Below are positions 25,123-33,265 of a DNA stretch of 64,000 bases, piece after piece. The stretch's first letter is position 1. Each line of letters starts with the position of its first letter. The notes beneath the pieces are model-generated. The model had not been told where the DNA came from. It ran no database searches and saw only the letters and a program-made list of their open reading frames with translations. The DNA is from Anaerolineales bacterium (GTDB taxonomy: Bacteria; Chloroflexota; Anaerolineae; Anaerolineales; Villigracilaceae): positions 1-64,000 of the forward strand of contig JADZCC010000031.1 of NCBI GenBank assembly GCA_020851785.1. Reading direction: 5' to 3'. Made by a program: the position numbers and the translations under genes.

Positions 25123-26373
25123 CTATTCTTTGGTGATCAGCCGCACTTGATTGTCGTAGAAGACGTAATCCCAGGCCCAGTTGAACAGCACAAGAATGCG
25201 GTTGCGAAAGCCGATAATGCGATAAATGTGCAAAAAGACCCAAATCGCCCAGGCGATATAGCCGCTGAAGGAAATGCCAAAGATTCTGGCCACAGCCGCA
25301 TTGCGCCCAATCGTGGCCAGCAAGCCCGGGTCTTTATAATGAAAAGGCTCAAGCGCCTGCCTGTTGATTAATCTCAAAATGTTTTTGGCGGCGGCCGCGC
25401 CTTGTTGAATGGCCACGGTGGAAATCATCGGCAGGGGGCGTTCTTGTTCATCGAGCAGGAAGGCCGCGTCCCCGATGACGAATGCTTCAGGATGCCCGGG
25501 CAGTTGTAAGGTCGGCGCGATGCGTATCCTTCCGCCGCTGGCCTTTTCCGCGTTCAAATTTTCCAAAACTTCAACCGCTTTGATTCCGGCCGTCCAGATC
25601 AGCGTTTGCGTTTCAATCTCCGCCCCATCTGCCAGCCGGACAAATTGCCCGTTGAAACTTTCCAGTTTGGAATTCAGCCGCACGTTCACATTTTTTGCTT
25701 GCAACAATTTCAGCGTCGCTGTGCGCAATTCGGCGGGATAAAAACCGATCAAACTGTTTCCGGCTTCCAACAAAACCACCTGCGCCTCGTTCAAATTTAA
25801 ACGCGGATAATCCTTCTTCATCACATGCGAAATTAATTCCGCCAAGGCGCCCGCGGTTTCCACGCCGGTGGGCCCGCCGCCCACAATTACAAACGTCAGC
25901 AGGGCTTTTCTTTTTTCCACATCCGCGGTGTGGCTGGCCTGTTCAAACATGCGCAACAATTGGTTGCGCGTGTTGACGGCGGTCTCCAGGTCTTTCAGTT
26001 GATAGCCATATTTTTCAACGTCTGCAAAGCCAAAAAAATTGGTGCGCCCGCCCACCGCCGTCACCAGATAATCATAGGCAATGATTGAGCCGTTTAGCTT
26101 GACATATTTTTGTTCCACGTCAATCGCGCTGACCATGCCCATTTGAAACGTGAGGTTTTTTTGTTTGCGAAAGATCGTGCGGATGGGCTGGGCAATTTGC
26201 GAGGGGAGCAAACCGGCAATCGCCACCTGATATAACAGCGGCTGAAAGAGATGATGATTGTGCTGGTCAATCAGCGTAATGCGCACGCGCGCCTTGGCCA
26301 ACCCGCGCGCGGCCTCCAGCCCCGCAAAGCCTGCGCCAATAATGACAACATGTGGAATAGAGTGAGTGTTCAT
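25123..26373 (-). CDS. ndh: Type II NADH dehydrogenase (NDH-2)
   Basis: A 416-residue two-dinucleotide-binding-domain flavoprotein. The FAD site is IIGAGFAGLEAARG near the N-terminus, the NAD(P)H site VIVGGGPTGVETAG near residue 165, and the C-terminal FAD motif FVIGDAAFL follows. The C-terminus (~345-416) is amphipathic with hydrophobic helices (YIAWAIWVFLHIYRI), consistent with membrane attachment. It oxidises NADH and reduces quinone without pumping protons. The ATG at 26373 follows GGAGGTAGAA. Two 22-bp Rex-like palindromes bracket its promoter, so control by NADH/NAD+ ratio is likely. Confidence 0.92.
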   Translation of the reverse strand: MNTHSIPHVVIIGAGFAGLEAARGLAKARVRITLIDQHNHHLFQPLLYQVAIAGLLPSQIAQPIRTIFRKQKNLTFQMGMVSAIDVEQKYVKLNGSIIAYDYLVTAVGGRTNFFGFADVEKYGYQLKDLETAVNTRNQLLRMFEQASHTADVEKRKALLTFVIVGGGPTGVETAGALAELISHVMKKDYPRLNLNEAQVVLLEAGNSLIGFYPAELRTATLKLLQAKNVNVRLNSKLESFNGQFVRLADGAEIETQTLIWTAGIKAVEVLENLNAEKASGGRIRIAPTLQLPGHPEAFVIGDAAFLLDEQERPLPMISTVAIQQGAAAAKNILRLINRQALEPFHYKDPGLLATIGRNAAVARIFGISFSGYIAWAIWVFLHIYRIIGFRNRILVLFNWAWDYVFYDNQVRLITKE

Positions 26374-26383
26374 TTCTACCTCC

Positions 26384-26405
26384 AATGGTGAAATATTTCA
26401 CCATT
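26384..26405 (-). promoter_or_regulatory. Proximal Rex-like operator at ndh
   Basis: A perfect 22-bp palindrome with arm AATGGTGAAAT, starting 11 bp upstream of the ndh ATG and lying just downstream of the predicted transcript start. The core GTGAAATATTTCAC fits the Rex box pattern TTGTGAA-N4-TTCACAA except for the outer bases. Confidence 0.6.
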
Positions 26406-26414
26406 TTACTCTGG

Positions 26415-26442
26415 ATTATCCTGTTTGTAAATATTTTCACAA
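26415..26442 (-). promoter_or_regulatory. Promoter of ndh
   Basis: On the minus strand, -35 TTGTGA (26437-26442) and -10 GATAAT (26415-26420) are 16 bp apart. The -35 lies inside the distal Rex-like palindrome, and the expected start near 26408 lies beside the proximal one. Confidence 0.6.
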
Positions 26443-26444
26443 AC
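26423..26444 (-). promoter_or_regulatory. Distal Rex-like operator at ndh
   Basis: A second 22-bp imperfect palindrome, read on the minus strand as GTTTGTGAAAATATTTACAA plus AC. It matches the Rex box TTGTGAAA-N2-(T)TTCACAA with one mismatch in the right arm. Its centre is 39 bp from that of the proximal site. Confidence 0.6.
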
Positions 26445-26454
26445 GGTCTGTGGA

Positions 26455-26487
26455 TGAAAAAAACCTCCCGCATCTTTCTTCGGGAGG
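26455..26487 (-). terminator. Terminator of galE
   Basis: On the minus strand a 7-bp stem (CCTCCCG/CGGGAGG) with a 10-nt loop is followed by seven T. It lies 41 bp after the galE stop. Confidence 0.8.
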
Positions 26488-26528
26488 CCTGCTTCTGTTT
26501 TCTTTAGGCAGTTGCGCCGCGGATGAAT

Positions 26529-27512
26529 TTACCCGCGCTCGTCATACCCATTCGGGTGCGACTGATGCCATTCCCACGCGCTGGAGAGGATCGCTTCCAA
26601 ATTTGTGTACGTGGGCTTCCAACCCAATTCGGCCATGATCTTTTTCGGCGAGGCCACCAAACGCGCCGAGTCGCCTGGGCGGCGCGGAGATTCAACCGTC
26701 GGGATGGCGTGACCGGTTACTTTGCGCGCGGCGGAAATCACCTCGCGGACGGAGAATCCATTGCCGCTCCCGATGTTGTAAATCAGCTTGTCTTTTTGAG
26801 TCAGCGCATTTAACGCCAAAACATGCGCGGAGACTAAATCTGCAATGTGAATATAGTCGCGGATGCACGTGCCGTCGGGGGTTGGGTAATCCGTCCCGTA
26901 AATCGTCGCCGAGTTGGCTTTGCCTTGCGCGATTTCCAACACCCGTGGAATGAGATGCGATTCAGGCTGATGGGCTTCGCCGCGCCCGGGCAATGCGCCG
27001 CACGCGTTGAAGTAACGAAGCGCGGCAAAATGTAAACCATGAATGGAGCGATACCACTCCAGCGCCTGCTCGGTCATTAGCTTGGTGTGGCCATAGACGT
27101 TGGTGGGCCCCAGCGGCGAATCTTCGGTCAGCGGCTCATCGTTGGATTGATAGACTGCCGCCGTTGAAGACAGGACCAGCTTTTTGATTCCGGCCTTGAT
27201 GGCCGTTTCCATGAGTTGTAGGGAATTGCTAAAGTTGTTCCTAAAAAACTTGCCGGGGTCTTTCATGCTTTCGCCAGCTTCAATGAATGCGGCAAAGTGC
27301 ATCACCGCGTCGTATTTGGTGGAGGTCAGCGCTTCGGCGAGGGCGTGGCTGTCGTCCAGCGAAGCGTGGATAAATTTGGCCCGAGCCGGAATGGCCGCGC
27401 GATGGCCGGTAATGAGCGAATCATAAACCGTCACGGCGTGACCAGCCTGAATCAGGGCTTCTGCGGTGGCGGAGCCGATGTATCCCGCGCCGCCGGTGAT
27501 AAAAATGTTCAT
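26529..27512 (-). CDS. galE: UDP-glucose 4-epimerase
   Basis: A 327-residue extended short-chain dehydrogenase: NAD site TGGAGYIGS at 6-14, the AAFIEAGESM block, catalytic Ser/Thr in SSTAAVYQ and YGHTK with the Tyr and Lys, then LRYFNACGA and GTxxRDYIHI (GTCIRDYIHI) in the sugar-binding part. It interconverts UDP-glucose and UDP-galactose. Its ATG overlaps the stop of the upstream antitoxin-like gene by four bases (ATGA), so it is translated from a toxin-antitoxin transcript unless an internal promoter exists. Confidence 0.93.
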   Translation of the reverse strand: MNIFITGGAGYIGSATAEALIQAGHAVTVYDSLITGHRAAIPARAKFIHASLDDSHALAEALTSTKYDAVMHFAAFIEAGESMKDPGKFFRNNFSNSLQLMETAIKAGIKKLVLSSTAAVYQSNDEPLTEDSPLGPTNVYGHTKLMTEQALEWYRSIHGLHFAALRYFNACGALPGRGEAHQPESHLIPRVLEIAQGKANSATIYGTDYPTPDGTCIRDYIHIADLVSAHVLALNALTQKDKLIYNIGSGNGFSVREVISAARKVTGHAIPTVESPRRPGDSARLVASPKKIMAELGWKPTYTNLEAILSSAWEWHQSHPNGYDERG

Positions 27513-27751
27513 TTAACGCTCCCGTTGGAAAACCTTGTCCTACCATCGCGGAGCGCTTCGAGAATATCCACTTTGGAAATTGGCAGTTTTATACTTTGGA
27601 CTTCAAAAGGCGAGGTCTTTGGGAGGCGCTCGGGACGAATGACAAAGATTCGACCGTCGCGGCTTCTCAATTTAACCTGCCCTTCCAGCAAGGCCCTTTC
27701 CAGTAAAGCAGAAAGCCGTTCACGGGCTTCGGAATAAGAATAAGTCGTCAT
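27509..27751 (-). CDS. Phd/YefM-like antitoxin
   Basis: An 80-residue protein starting MTTYSYSEARERLSALLERA, the pattern of Phd/YefM antitoxins, followed by RDGRIFVIRPER and an acidic/hydrophobic C-terminal tail that would embrace the toxin. It lies 2 bp after the PIN-domain toxin gene and overlaps galE by four bases. The order toxin then antitoxin is the reverse of the usual one. The length and N-terminal pattern support the family; direct DNA contacts cannot be judged. Confidence 0.7.
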   Translation of the reverse strand: MTTYSYSEARERLSALLERALLEGQVKLRSRDGRIFVIRPERLPKTSPFEVQSIKLPISKVDILEALRDGRTRFSNGSVK

Positions 27752-27753
27752 GG

Positions 27754-28146
27754 TTACACCTCAAAAACTTGTACGCCTTCTTGTTTGGCGATATTGATCA
27801 TATCCTGATCCAGTGAAATTAAGGGCAGGTTGTGTTCGATGGCGCATTGTAGGATGTAGGCGTCGTAAGCATAGACATTATGTTTACCGGCAAGTCGTAT
27901 CGCTTCTTTTAAATCTATCTCGACAATCTCCAGCGAAATTTCTTGGTAGACCTCGATGGCCTTGAGCGCCTGTTCAAGATTGATGCGAGAACGCTTCAAC
28001 ATGGCGGTAAAAGCATTGCCCACTTCCCAATCAATGGAAGGCGGCGCAACAATCGTTGCGTCTTTTGTTAGCTCAATTAATTTTGTTTTCTCTGCTTCGC
28101 CAATAATTACTGCAATAACAGTTGAGGCGTCTACGACTATTCTCAT
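27754..28146 (-). CDS. VapC-type PIN-domain toxin
   Basis: A 130-residue PIN-domain RNase. The acidic metal-binding residues are visible: Asp6 in VVDASTV, Glu in WEVGNA, Asp in YAYDAYI and Asp in SLDQDM. VapC toxins cleave tRNA or rRNA when not bound by their antitoxin. It precedes its likely antitoxin on the same strand and both are upstream of galE. Confidence 0.85.
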   Translation of the reverse strand: MRIVVDASTVIAVIIGEAEKTKLIELTKDATIVAPPSIDWEVGNAFTAMLKRSRINLEQALKAIEVYQEISLEIVEIDLKEAIRLAGKHNVYAYDAYILQCAIEHNLPLISLDQDMINIAKQEGVQVFEV

Positions 28147-28216
28147 TGGGCGCGTTCCATTCTCAAATTAATTGTAACATGGCGAAGAAGCTAAATTCCT
28201 GCCTGAAAATTATAGC

Positions 28217-29116
28217 TTATTGCTCAGCCGTCACGCTTGACCATTGTTCTGCGTACCAACGCAAGTAAGCCCCCACGTGCGCGCCCCAATAACTTTCGCT
28301 ATGGTCGCCGGTGAAGAGGTGAAATTCATGGAAGTAGTTTTGACGGGTCAGCGCTTCTTCCAACAGGGTGGCGCTGCCCAACTCGCGGTCGGCGTCGCCA
28401 ACGTCAAACCACAGGCGCGGGCGTTCCGCTTCGGGGATGTTTTTGATGATTCGCTCGACGACTGGCGCATTGTCTTTGAAGATGGCCGGGGAATGTAAGC
28501 CTAATATGCTAAATAGCTCAGGGTGTTCAAAGCCTAGTTGAACCGTCCAGCCGCCGCCGCGCGAAAGCCCGCCCAGGGCGCGATGTTCGCGGTCGGCATA
28601 GGTGCGATAGTGAGCGTCCACGTAGGGAATCAGGTCGCGGATGAGACGATTGCCAAAGCCCGCGCCCGCCGGAAGATTCCAGTAGCGGTCGTCTGGAAAG
28701 ACGACGATGAATGGCGACGCTTCGCCGCTCTGAATGAGTTGGTCTGCAATCGTGGGAACGCCCAGCCGAACCCATTGATCTTGATTGTAGGTCTGCCCGT
28801 GGAGCAGATATAAAACTGGATAGTTAAGCTCGGTTTGGGTTTCGTAACAAGGCGGAAGGTAGATTAAAAATTCCTGCGGCGGATTGGTTGTGGAAACGAC
28901 ATCTGGCTTGACTTGCCCGGCCGCGGTCAGACAAGTCAGCGGGGTGGCGGTTGCAGTCGGTGGGACGGGGCTGGGTGTAAATGTTGCTGTGGATGTGGGT
29001 GGCGGGGGTTGTGTGGCGGTTGGGGTGTGGGGAATTTCATTTGAGGTGGAGCAGGCTGAAAGTCCGAAGAGGAACGTAAAAAAGATATTTTTCAGAATGG
29101 CTTGACGGGTGTTCAT
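28217..29116 (-). CDS. Exported lipoprotein esterase of the Fes/esterase D type
   Basis: A 299-residue lipoprotein. The signal peptide ends in a lipobox LSAC, followed by a Pro/Thr-rich linker (~30-60) and an alpha/beta-hydrolase domain of the putative-esterase (enterochelin esterase-like) family: LYLLHGQTY with the oxyanion His-Gly, nucleophile GLSRGG, Asp in FDVGDAD and His in TGDHSESYW. It is probably displayed on the outer face of the membrane; the substrate ester is unknown. The start at 29116 lies 7 nt after a TATAAT box, so the mRNA may be leaderless. Confidence 0.85.
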   Translation of the reverse strand: MNTRQAILKNIFFTFLFGLSACSTSNEIPHTPTATQPPPPTSTATFTPSPVPPTATATPLTCLTAAGQVKPDVVSTTNPPQEFLIYLPPCYETQTELNYPVLYLLHGQTYNQDQWVRLGVPTIADQLIQSGEASPFIVVFPDDRYWNLPAGAGFGNRLIRDLIPYVDAHYRTYADREHRALGGLSRGGGWTVQLGFEHPELFSILGLHSPAIFKDNAPVVERIIKNIPEAERPRLWFDVGDADRELGSATLLEEALTRQNYFHEFHLFTGDHSESYWGAHVGAYLRWYAEQWSSVTAEQ

Positions 29117-29123
29117 CCTTCGC

Positions 29124-29129
29124 ATTATA
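29124..29129 (-). promoter_or_regulatory. -10 box 7 nt before the esterase start
   Basis: TATAAT on the minus strand, with seven bases between it and the ATG at 29116. The predicted +1 falls on or beside the start codon. Confidence 0.5.
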
Positions 29130-29187
29130 CTCGGCAGGCTTTAGGCGCATCGCGGCGGAGATAGCGCGAAGTGTTGGTTTGAAATAT

Positions 29188-29262
29188 CGGGGCGTGGCGC
29201 AGTCCGGCTAGCGCGCTTGCTTTGGGAGCAAGAGGCCGCAGGTTCGAATCCTGTCGCCCCGA
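29188..29262 (+). tRNA. tRNA-Pro (anticodon TGG)
   Basis: A 75-nt cloverleaf: acceptor CGGGGCG/CGCCCCG, D-stem GCGC/GCGC, anticodon stem CTTGC/GCAAG with loop TTTGGGA (anticodon TGG), T-arm GCAGG-TTCGAAT-CCTGT with one G-T pair, discriminator A. The 3' CCA is not encoded. It should read CCN proline codons. Confidence 0.96.
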
Positions 29263-29275
29263 CAAGTAGGCATGA

Positions 29276-29315
29276 TAAACCGTCATATCCCCATATATGG
29301 CGGTTTTTATATTAA
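29276..29315 (+). terminator. Terminator after tRNA-Pro
   Basis: An imperfect hairpin (AAACCGTCATAT with ATATGGCGGTTT) followed by TTTATATT, 14 bp after the tRNA. Confidence 0.6.
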
Positions 29316-29444
29316 CTAAAGATACGACCAATAAAAAATGAACGCTTGCTCACTACGCTTTGAGACATTCTTACGGAATTAATATCTCTGTAAGGATGTT
29401 TTTATGTTTTAATGGATGTGCTAAAATAGACGCGGAGACTGATT

Positions 29445-29747
29445 ATGGCGAAGAAAATTGATCTAGTGATTGAGGCAGTTCGTTATAAAAACGGACAAAT
29501 TGTAGCCGTGCGCGGTTACGAACGACGGGGCTTTACTTTTTCAGACCGCATGGTGTTTGACCGGAAAACTTTGGCCGAAAGATTGCAAAAAGGCAAACAG
29601 GTTTTGCTTGGCGCGCGCGAAGAATTCAAGGCAAGTACATTTAAACTGGCAAAAAGCGTGGCGTTGGTAAAGAAGGACGACCACGAGTGGATTACGACCA
29701 ACCCGCAGGCGAATCAGGATTGCCTCGAAAACGCGCCTTTCTTTTAA
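29445..29747 (+). CDS. Small protein of unknown function
   Basis: A 100-residue basic protein I do not recognise: MAKKIDLVIEAVRYKNGQIVAVRGYERRG..., probably a compact alpha/beta fold with beta strands at both ends. No signal peptide, membrane span or metal motif. A -10-like TAAAAT lies ~20 bp upstream. It precedes the NERD-like gene by 15 bp and may be co-transcribed with it. Confidence 0.7.
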   Translation: MAKKIDLVIEAVRYKNGQIVAVRGYERRGFTFSDRMVFDRKTLAERLQKGKQVLLGAREEFKASTFKLAKSVALVKKDDHEWITTNPQANQDCLENAPFF

Positions 29748-29762
29748 ATAAGCCGATGCCTT

Positions 29763-30656
29763 ATGAAGATTATTGATCAAACTCCCTTACACGATGACAA
29801 AGGCCAATTAAGTTTCATTGGCCGCCTTCAAGGCACATTGAAATATGGATTAAACTGGACCGCCGAGTTGGAAGCTCAAAAGGCGGTCATTGCCCAATTT
29901 CAACGCGCTTTTGATAAGGGTTATGTCTTGATCCGTAACTTCACCCTGCCCAACAGCGAAATTGTGATTCCGCTGATTTTACTCGCGCCCAGCGGCGTAT
30001 ATGTGATTCACGTCACCACGGTGAAGGGCTTCTTTGAGGCCAAAGGCGATCAATGGAACACGATGAATAATGGGGCTTCGCAACCCGCGCCCATCAACCT
30101 GCTGACGCGCGTCACGCGCTTTGCGCGGGCGGTTCAAATTTACCTGGAAAGAATCAACGTGGATTTGAAATCCCCGGTGGAGGGAGTCTTGATCGCGTTT
30201 GATCCCACCGCGCACGTAGAATCTGTGCGGCCGATTGTGCGTGTCGTCCAAAGCGACGCCATCAAGCAGTTTTGCTCCACCGTGTTGCAGGCGCGCCCGG
30301 TTTGGCGTTTGGATTATGCATACGGACTCGGCGACGTCATCCTCGACCCAACCCTCCCAGCCGAGCGCCGCCCGCCGCCGGAAATTCCGCAAGCCGCGGC
30401 CGAACGCACGCATGATCTGTACGACCCAACCCAACCCGAAGCGGATGCCTACGGCTTTGAAGAAGAGTCTACAGAGGAACAGACTTCGCAAGCGCCAGAC
30501 GCGCCGCAAAAAAAGAGAGCGCCCGCCAAAAAGGTCCCTCAAAAAGGCAAGCTGATGGGGCTTACGGTTCAGCAACTTGCCTTGGTTGGCGTCATGTTTA
30601 TCTGTGAATGTATCATCTTGCTTGGGGCGGCTTACGCCGTCCTGTTTGCTCAATAA
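29763..30656 (+). CDS. NERD-like protein with C-terminal membrane anchor
   Basis: A 297-residue protein. Residues ~45-180 resemble the NERD (nuclease-related) fold: GYVLIRNFTLPNSEIVIPLILLAP split as NFTLPNSEIVIP and APSGVYVIHVTTVKG. The position of the nuclease Asp (usually 'QIDH') reads EIVIP and the E-x-K reads HVTTVK, so the catalytic residues seem lost. A charged, Pro/Ala-rich linker (~205-265) leads to one C-terminal membrane helix (~272-295). It may bind rather than cut nucleic acid; this is inference. Confidence 0.55.
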   Translation: MKIIDQTPLHDDKGQLSFIGRLQGTLKYGLNWTAELEAQKAVIAQFQRAFDKGYVLIRNFTLPNSEIVIPLILLAPSGVYVIHVTTVKGFFEAKGDQWNTMNNGASQPAPINLLTRVTRFARAVQIYLERINVDLKSPVEGVLIAFDPTAHVESVRPIVRVVQSDAIKQFCSTVLQARPVWRLDYAYGLGDVILDPTLPAERRPPPEIPQAAAERTHDLYDPTQPEADAYGFEEESTEEQTSQAPDAPQKKRAPAKKVPQKGKLMGLTVQQLALVGVMFICECIILLGAAYAVLFAQ

Positions 30657-30662
30657 ATTACC

Positions 30663-31400
30663 TTGTCTGCGCCCCTGCTTTCAGTCATTATCCCCGCTTA
30701 TAACGAAGAGAAACGTTTGCCTCGCGCTTTAGCGGCCATCTTTAATTTCCTCGAAACCCAGAACTTTAGTTTTGAAGTTGTGGTCGTGGAAAACGGCAGT
30801 TCAGACCGCACTTTTGAAGTCGCTCAAAAATTTTCTAACACCAAAGCCAACTTGCTGGTCCTGCACGAAGAACTTAAAGGCAAGGGGATTGCCGTCAAAC
30901 GTGGCGCGTTGGCCGCGCACGGCGAATATCGTTTTATCTGCGACGCCGATCTTTCCATGCCGATTGAAGAAGTCTTAAGATTTTTACCGCCGCAGTTAAA
31001 CGACTTTGACGTGGCCATCGGTTCGCGCGAAGCCTTTGGCGCGGTGCGCTATAACGAACCGCCCTATCGGCATTGGGGCGGGCGCGTCATTAACTTCTTC
31101 ATTCAAACGTTCATCCTCTCTGGCTTTCACGATACGCAATGCGGCTTCAAGTGTTTTCGCGCCGCAACCACGCAACAACTTTTTGAACAACAAACTTTGT
31201 CCGGCTGGTCGTTTGATATTGAATTACTCTATCTCGCCCGCAAACAAAAACTCCGCATTCGGGAAGTTCCCATCCACTGGTATTTCGACGCGGAAAGCAA
31301 AGTGAGCGCCGTGCGCGACGCGCTAAAAATGATCGCCGATATCTTTCGCATTCATTGGAATTCGCTTCGCGGTTTGTATGACTTCCGCTCCCACCCTTAA
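30663..31400 (+). CDS. Family 2 glycosyltransferase (dolichyl-phosphate sugar synthase-like)
   Basis: A 245-residue GT-A enzyme: LLSVIIPAYNEEKRLP at the N-terminus, VVENGSSDRT for nucleotide binding, the DxD-equivalent CDADLSMP and the acceptor region FHDTQCGFKCFR. It has no membrane helices, like the dolichyl-phosphate glucose/mannose synthase group, and likely transfers sugar from NDP-sugar to a polyprenyl phosphate. The frame starts at a TTG (30663), six bases after the preceding stop; no ATG is available before the fold begins. The 3' end overlaps rnhB by 23 bp. Confidence 0.87.
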   Translation: MSAPLLSVIIPAYNEEKRLPRALAAIFNFLETQNFSFEVVVVENGSSDRTFEVAQKFSNTKANLLVLHEELKGKGIAVKRGALAAHGEYRFICDADLSMPIEEVLRFLPPQLNDFDVAIGSREAFGAVRYNEPPYRHWGGRVINFFIQTFILSGFHDTQCGFKCFRAATTQQLFEQQTLSGWSFDIELLYLARKQKLRIREVPIHWYFDAESKVSAVRDALKMIADIFRIHWNSLRGLYDFRSHP

Positions 31401-31998
31401 ATTTGAAAAACTATTATGGCCTGCCTATCCGCAGATTGCAGGCATGGATGAAGCTGGACGCGGCGCGCTGGCCGGGCCGGTCTGCGTGGGCGCGGTGATT
31501 CTGCCTGGCGATCGCGCGCATCTGACTCAAGCCTTGGGCGGGGCCCGCGATTCCAAACAGATGACTCCCCTCAGCCGCTCCAAACTGGCCGGCGTCATTC
31601 AATCCGTGGCCCAAAGTTGGGGCGTGGGCTTTGCTTCTGCCAGTGAAATTGATACGCTGGGGATCGTGCCCGCCACCCGTTTGGCGGGCTTGCGGGCGCT
31701 TGAAGCGCTGGCAAATTATCCAGGCTATTTGCTCACCGATTTTCGCTTTGAACTGCCGGAGTTGGACATTCCCCAAACGGCGCTGGTGAAGGGCGACCAA
31801 AAATCCCTGAGCATTGCCTGCGCTTCCATTTTGGCGAAGACTGCGCGAGACAAATTAATGCAAGAACTGGATGGCGAATATCCCCACTATGGTTTTCGTC
31901 AGCATAAAGGCTATGGTACGTTATTTCATCGAAATAAAATTAAGGGCTTGGGCTATTCTGAAATTCACCGCCGGACGTTTGTCATCAAAACCCCTTGA
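31378..31998 (+). CDS. rnhB: Ribonuclease HII
   Basis: A 206-residue RNase HII: GMDEAGRGALAGPVCVGAV with catalytic Asp and Glu, ARDSKQMTPLSR, TDFRFELP and KGDQKSLSIACASILAK, plus the C-terminal HPHYGF-like YPHYGFRQHKGYGT. It removes ribonucleotides from DNA. The ATG lies within the end of the glycosyltransferase gene. Confidence 0.96.
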   Translation: MTSAPTLKFEKLLWPAYPQIAGMDEAGRGALAGPVCVGAVILPGDRAHLTQALGGARDSKQMTPLSRSKLAGVIQSVAQSWGVGFASASEIDTLGIVPATRLAGLRALEALANYPGYLLTDFRFELPELDIPQTALVKGDQKSLSIACASILAKTARDKLMQELDGEYPHYGFRQHKGYGTLFHRNKIKGLGYSEIHRRTFVIKTP

Positions 31999-32018
31999 GT
32001 TGGCTCAAGGGGTTTTGA
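31985..32018. terminator. Bidirectional terminator between rnhB and DUF1501 gene
   Basis: A perfect 15-bp stem (31985-31999 with 32004-32018), loop TTGG, spanning the rnhB stop and ending just beyond the convergent DUF1501 stop. Confidence 0.85.
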
Positions 32019-32020
32019 TT

Positions 32021-33265
32021 TTAGCGGAACAATCCCAACGGGGCGTACCCCCCGGAAAACCCGGGGAAGACATTTTCAAGGTTGGAATTGCCCAAACGCT
32101 TGGCCAGCAATTCTCCCAAGACAGAACGATAATCGGTGGTGATGGCCAAATCTGCATGGTCGTAAAGCTGGTCGTTGTGCAATCCGGGGAAAGCGCCATA
32201 GACTTGCCCGCCATTCACGTTGCCGCCCAGCGCCAGCATCACGCTCCCATGGCCGTGATCTGTGCCGTACGATTCGTTTTGCACCAACCGGCGTCCAAAC
32301 TCGCTAATCACCACGACGGATAATTTTTCCGTGTAGCCTGCGTCAAGGTCCAGATAGAAATTGGAAAGCCCGTTGGCTAGTTGCCCCAGTAAATCGGCGA
32401 TGTAGCCGCCGTTGCCGTCGGTTTCATATTCGTGCGTGTCCCAGCCGCCAAAATCTACAGCCGCCACTTTTAAGCCTGCATCCAGTTTAATCATCTGCGC
32501 GATGGTTTTCAGTTGTTGTCCTAATTCATCCTCGTTGTACGCCGCGCCGTTGGAGGGCTGATATTCCTTTTCCACCAGCGGACTGACAATCTTTAATGCG
32601 TCCAGCGTGCGCGTTCCGGCGCGATGTAACAGGCTCTCGCCCTGGTATAACTGTCGCAGGGCGGCTTGTTGCGAGGCGATTAAATCATTTCCCCATTGAG
32701 AGAAATCTTCCGGGTTGTTTAAATTAACGGTGGGCACAAAATTAAGCAGTGAACTGGGCGCGCCGTTTGTGGCGATGGCGGGCAAAATGGAGGAAGCGCC
32801 AACTTCTTGTAAATGGCGGGTGATCCAACCGGAGGTGATACTTTTTGAGCCGGGCGTGCCGAGTTCGATATATTCTTGCGCGTCAAAGTGACTGCGCGTA
32901 TCGTGGTTGAGTCCAACCGCGTGAACCACGCCCAACTTCCCATCTTGATACAAGCCCTGGAGCGGCGCTAACGCAGGGTGTAAACCAAATTGTTCGTTTA
33001 GCGGCAATAGGTCTGTTATTTTCAGGTTGGGGCGGGCCTTCTCGTAAAAGCCGCGATCGTCGCCGTCGATCGGCGGGACGACGTTTAGCGCATCCCAGCC
33101 GCCGCGCAGGAAGACCACCACCAAAGTGTCGGTTGCGTCGCTCTCTTTGGCAAAAGCCAGGTTGGTGAGGCGCGCGCCCGCCATGGCGGCGATGGCGGAA
33201 GAACAGCCTTGCAGGAATTGGCGACGGGAGAGGATTGGTTTTGGAATATTCACCTTTATTTCCAT
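32021..33265 (-). CDS. Tat-exported DUF1501 protein
   Basis: A 414-residue protein with a twin-arginine signal (SRRQFLQGCSSAIAAMAGA) and a sulfatase/alkaline phosphatase-like DUF1501 domain: LVVVFLRGGWDALN, LGVVHAVGLNHDTRSHFDAQ, VDFGGWDTHE, VISEFGRR and DHGHGSVMLALGG. The Asp/His set could bind metal, but no activity is established for the family. DUF1501 and DUF1800 genes regularly occur as a pair, as here, and are exported together. The ATG at 33265 overlaps the end of the DUF1800 gene by 10 bp. Confidence 0.88.
   Translation of the reverse strand: MEIKVNIPKPILSRRQFLQGCSSAIAAMAGARLTNLAFAKESDATDTLVVVFLRGGWDALNVVPPIDGDDRGFYEKARPNLKITDLLPLNEQFGLHPALAPLQGLYQDGKLGVVHAVGLNHDTRSHFDAQEYIELGTPGSKSITSGWITRHLQEVGASSILPAIATNGAPSSLLNFVPTVNLNNPEDFSQWGNDLIASQQAALRQLYQGESLLHRAGTRTLDALKIVSPLVEKEYQPSNGAAYNEDELGQQLKTIAQMIKLDAGLKVAAVDFGGWDTHEYETDGNGGYIADLLGQLANGLSNFYLDLDAGYTEKLSVVVISEFGRRLVQNESYGTDHGHGSVMLALGGNVNGGQVYGAFPGLHNDQLYDHADLAITTDYRSVLGELLAKRLGNSNLENVFPGFSGGYAPLGLFR

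Noticed and set aside
29125..29331. 68-codon minus-strand frame across the tRNA
   Set aside because: It contains the well-known false product of antisense tRNA (a QDSNLRPLAPKA-type peptide) and overlaps tRNA-Pro.
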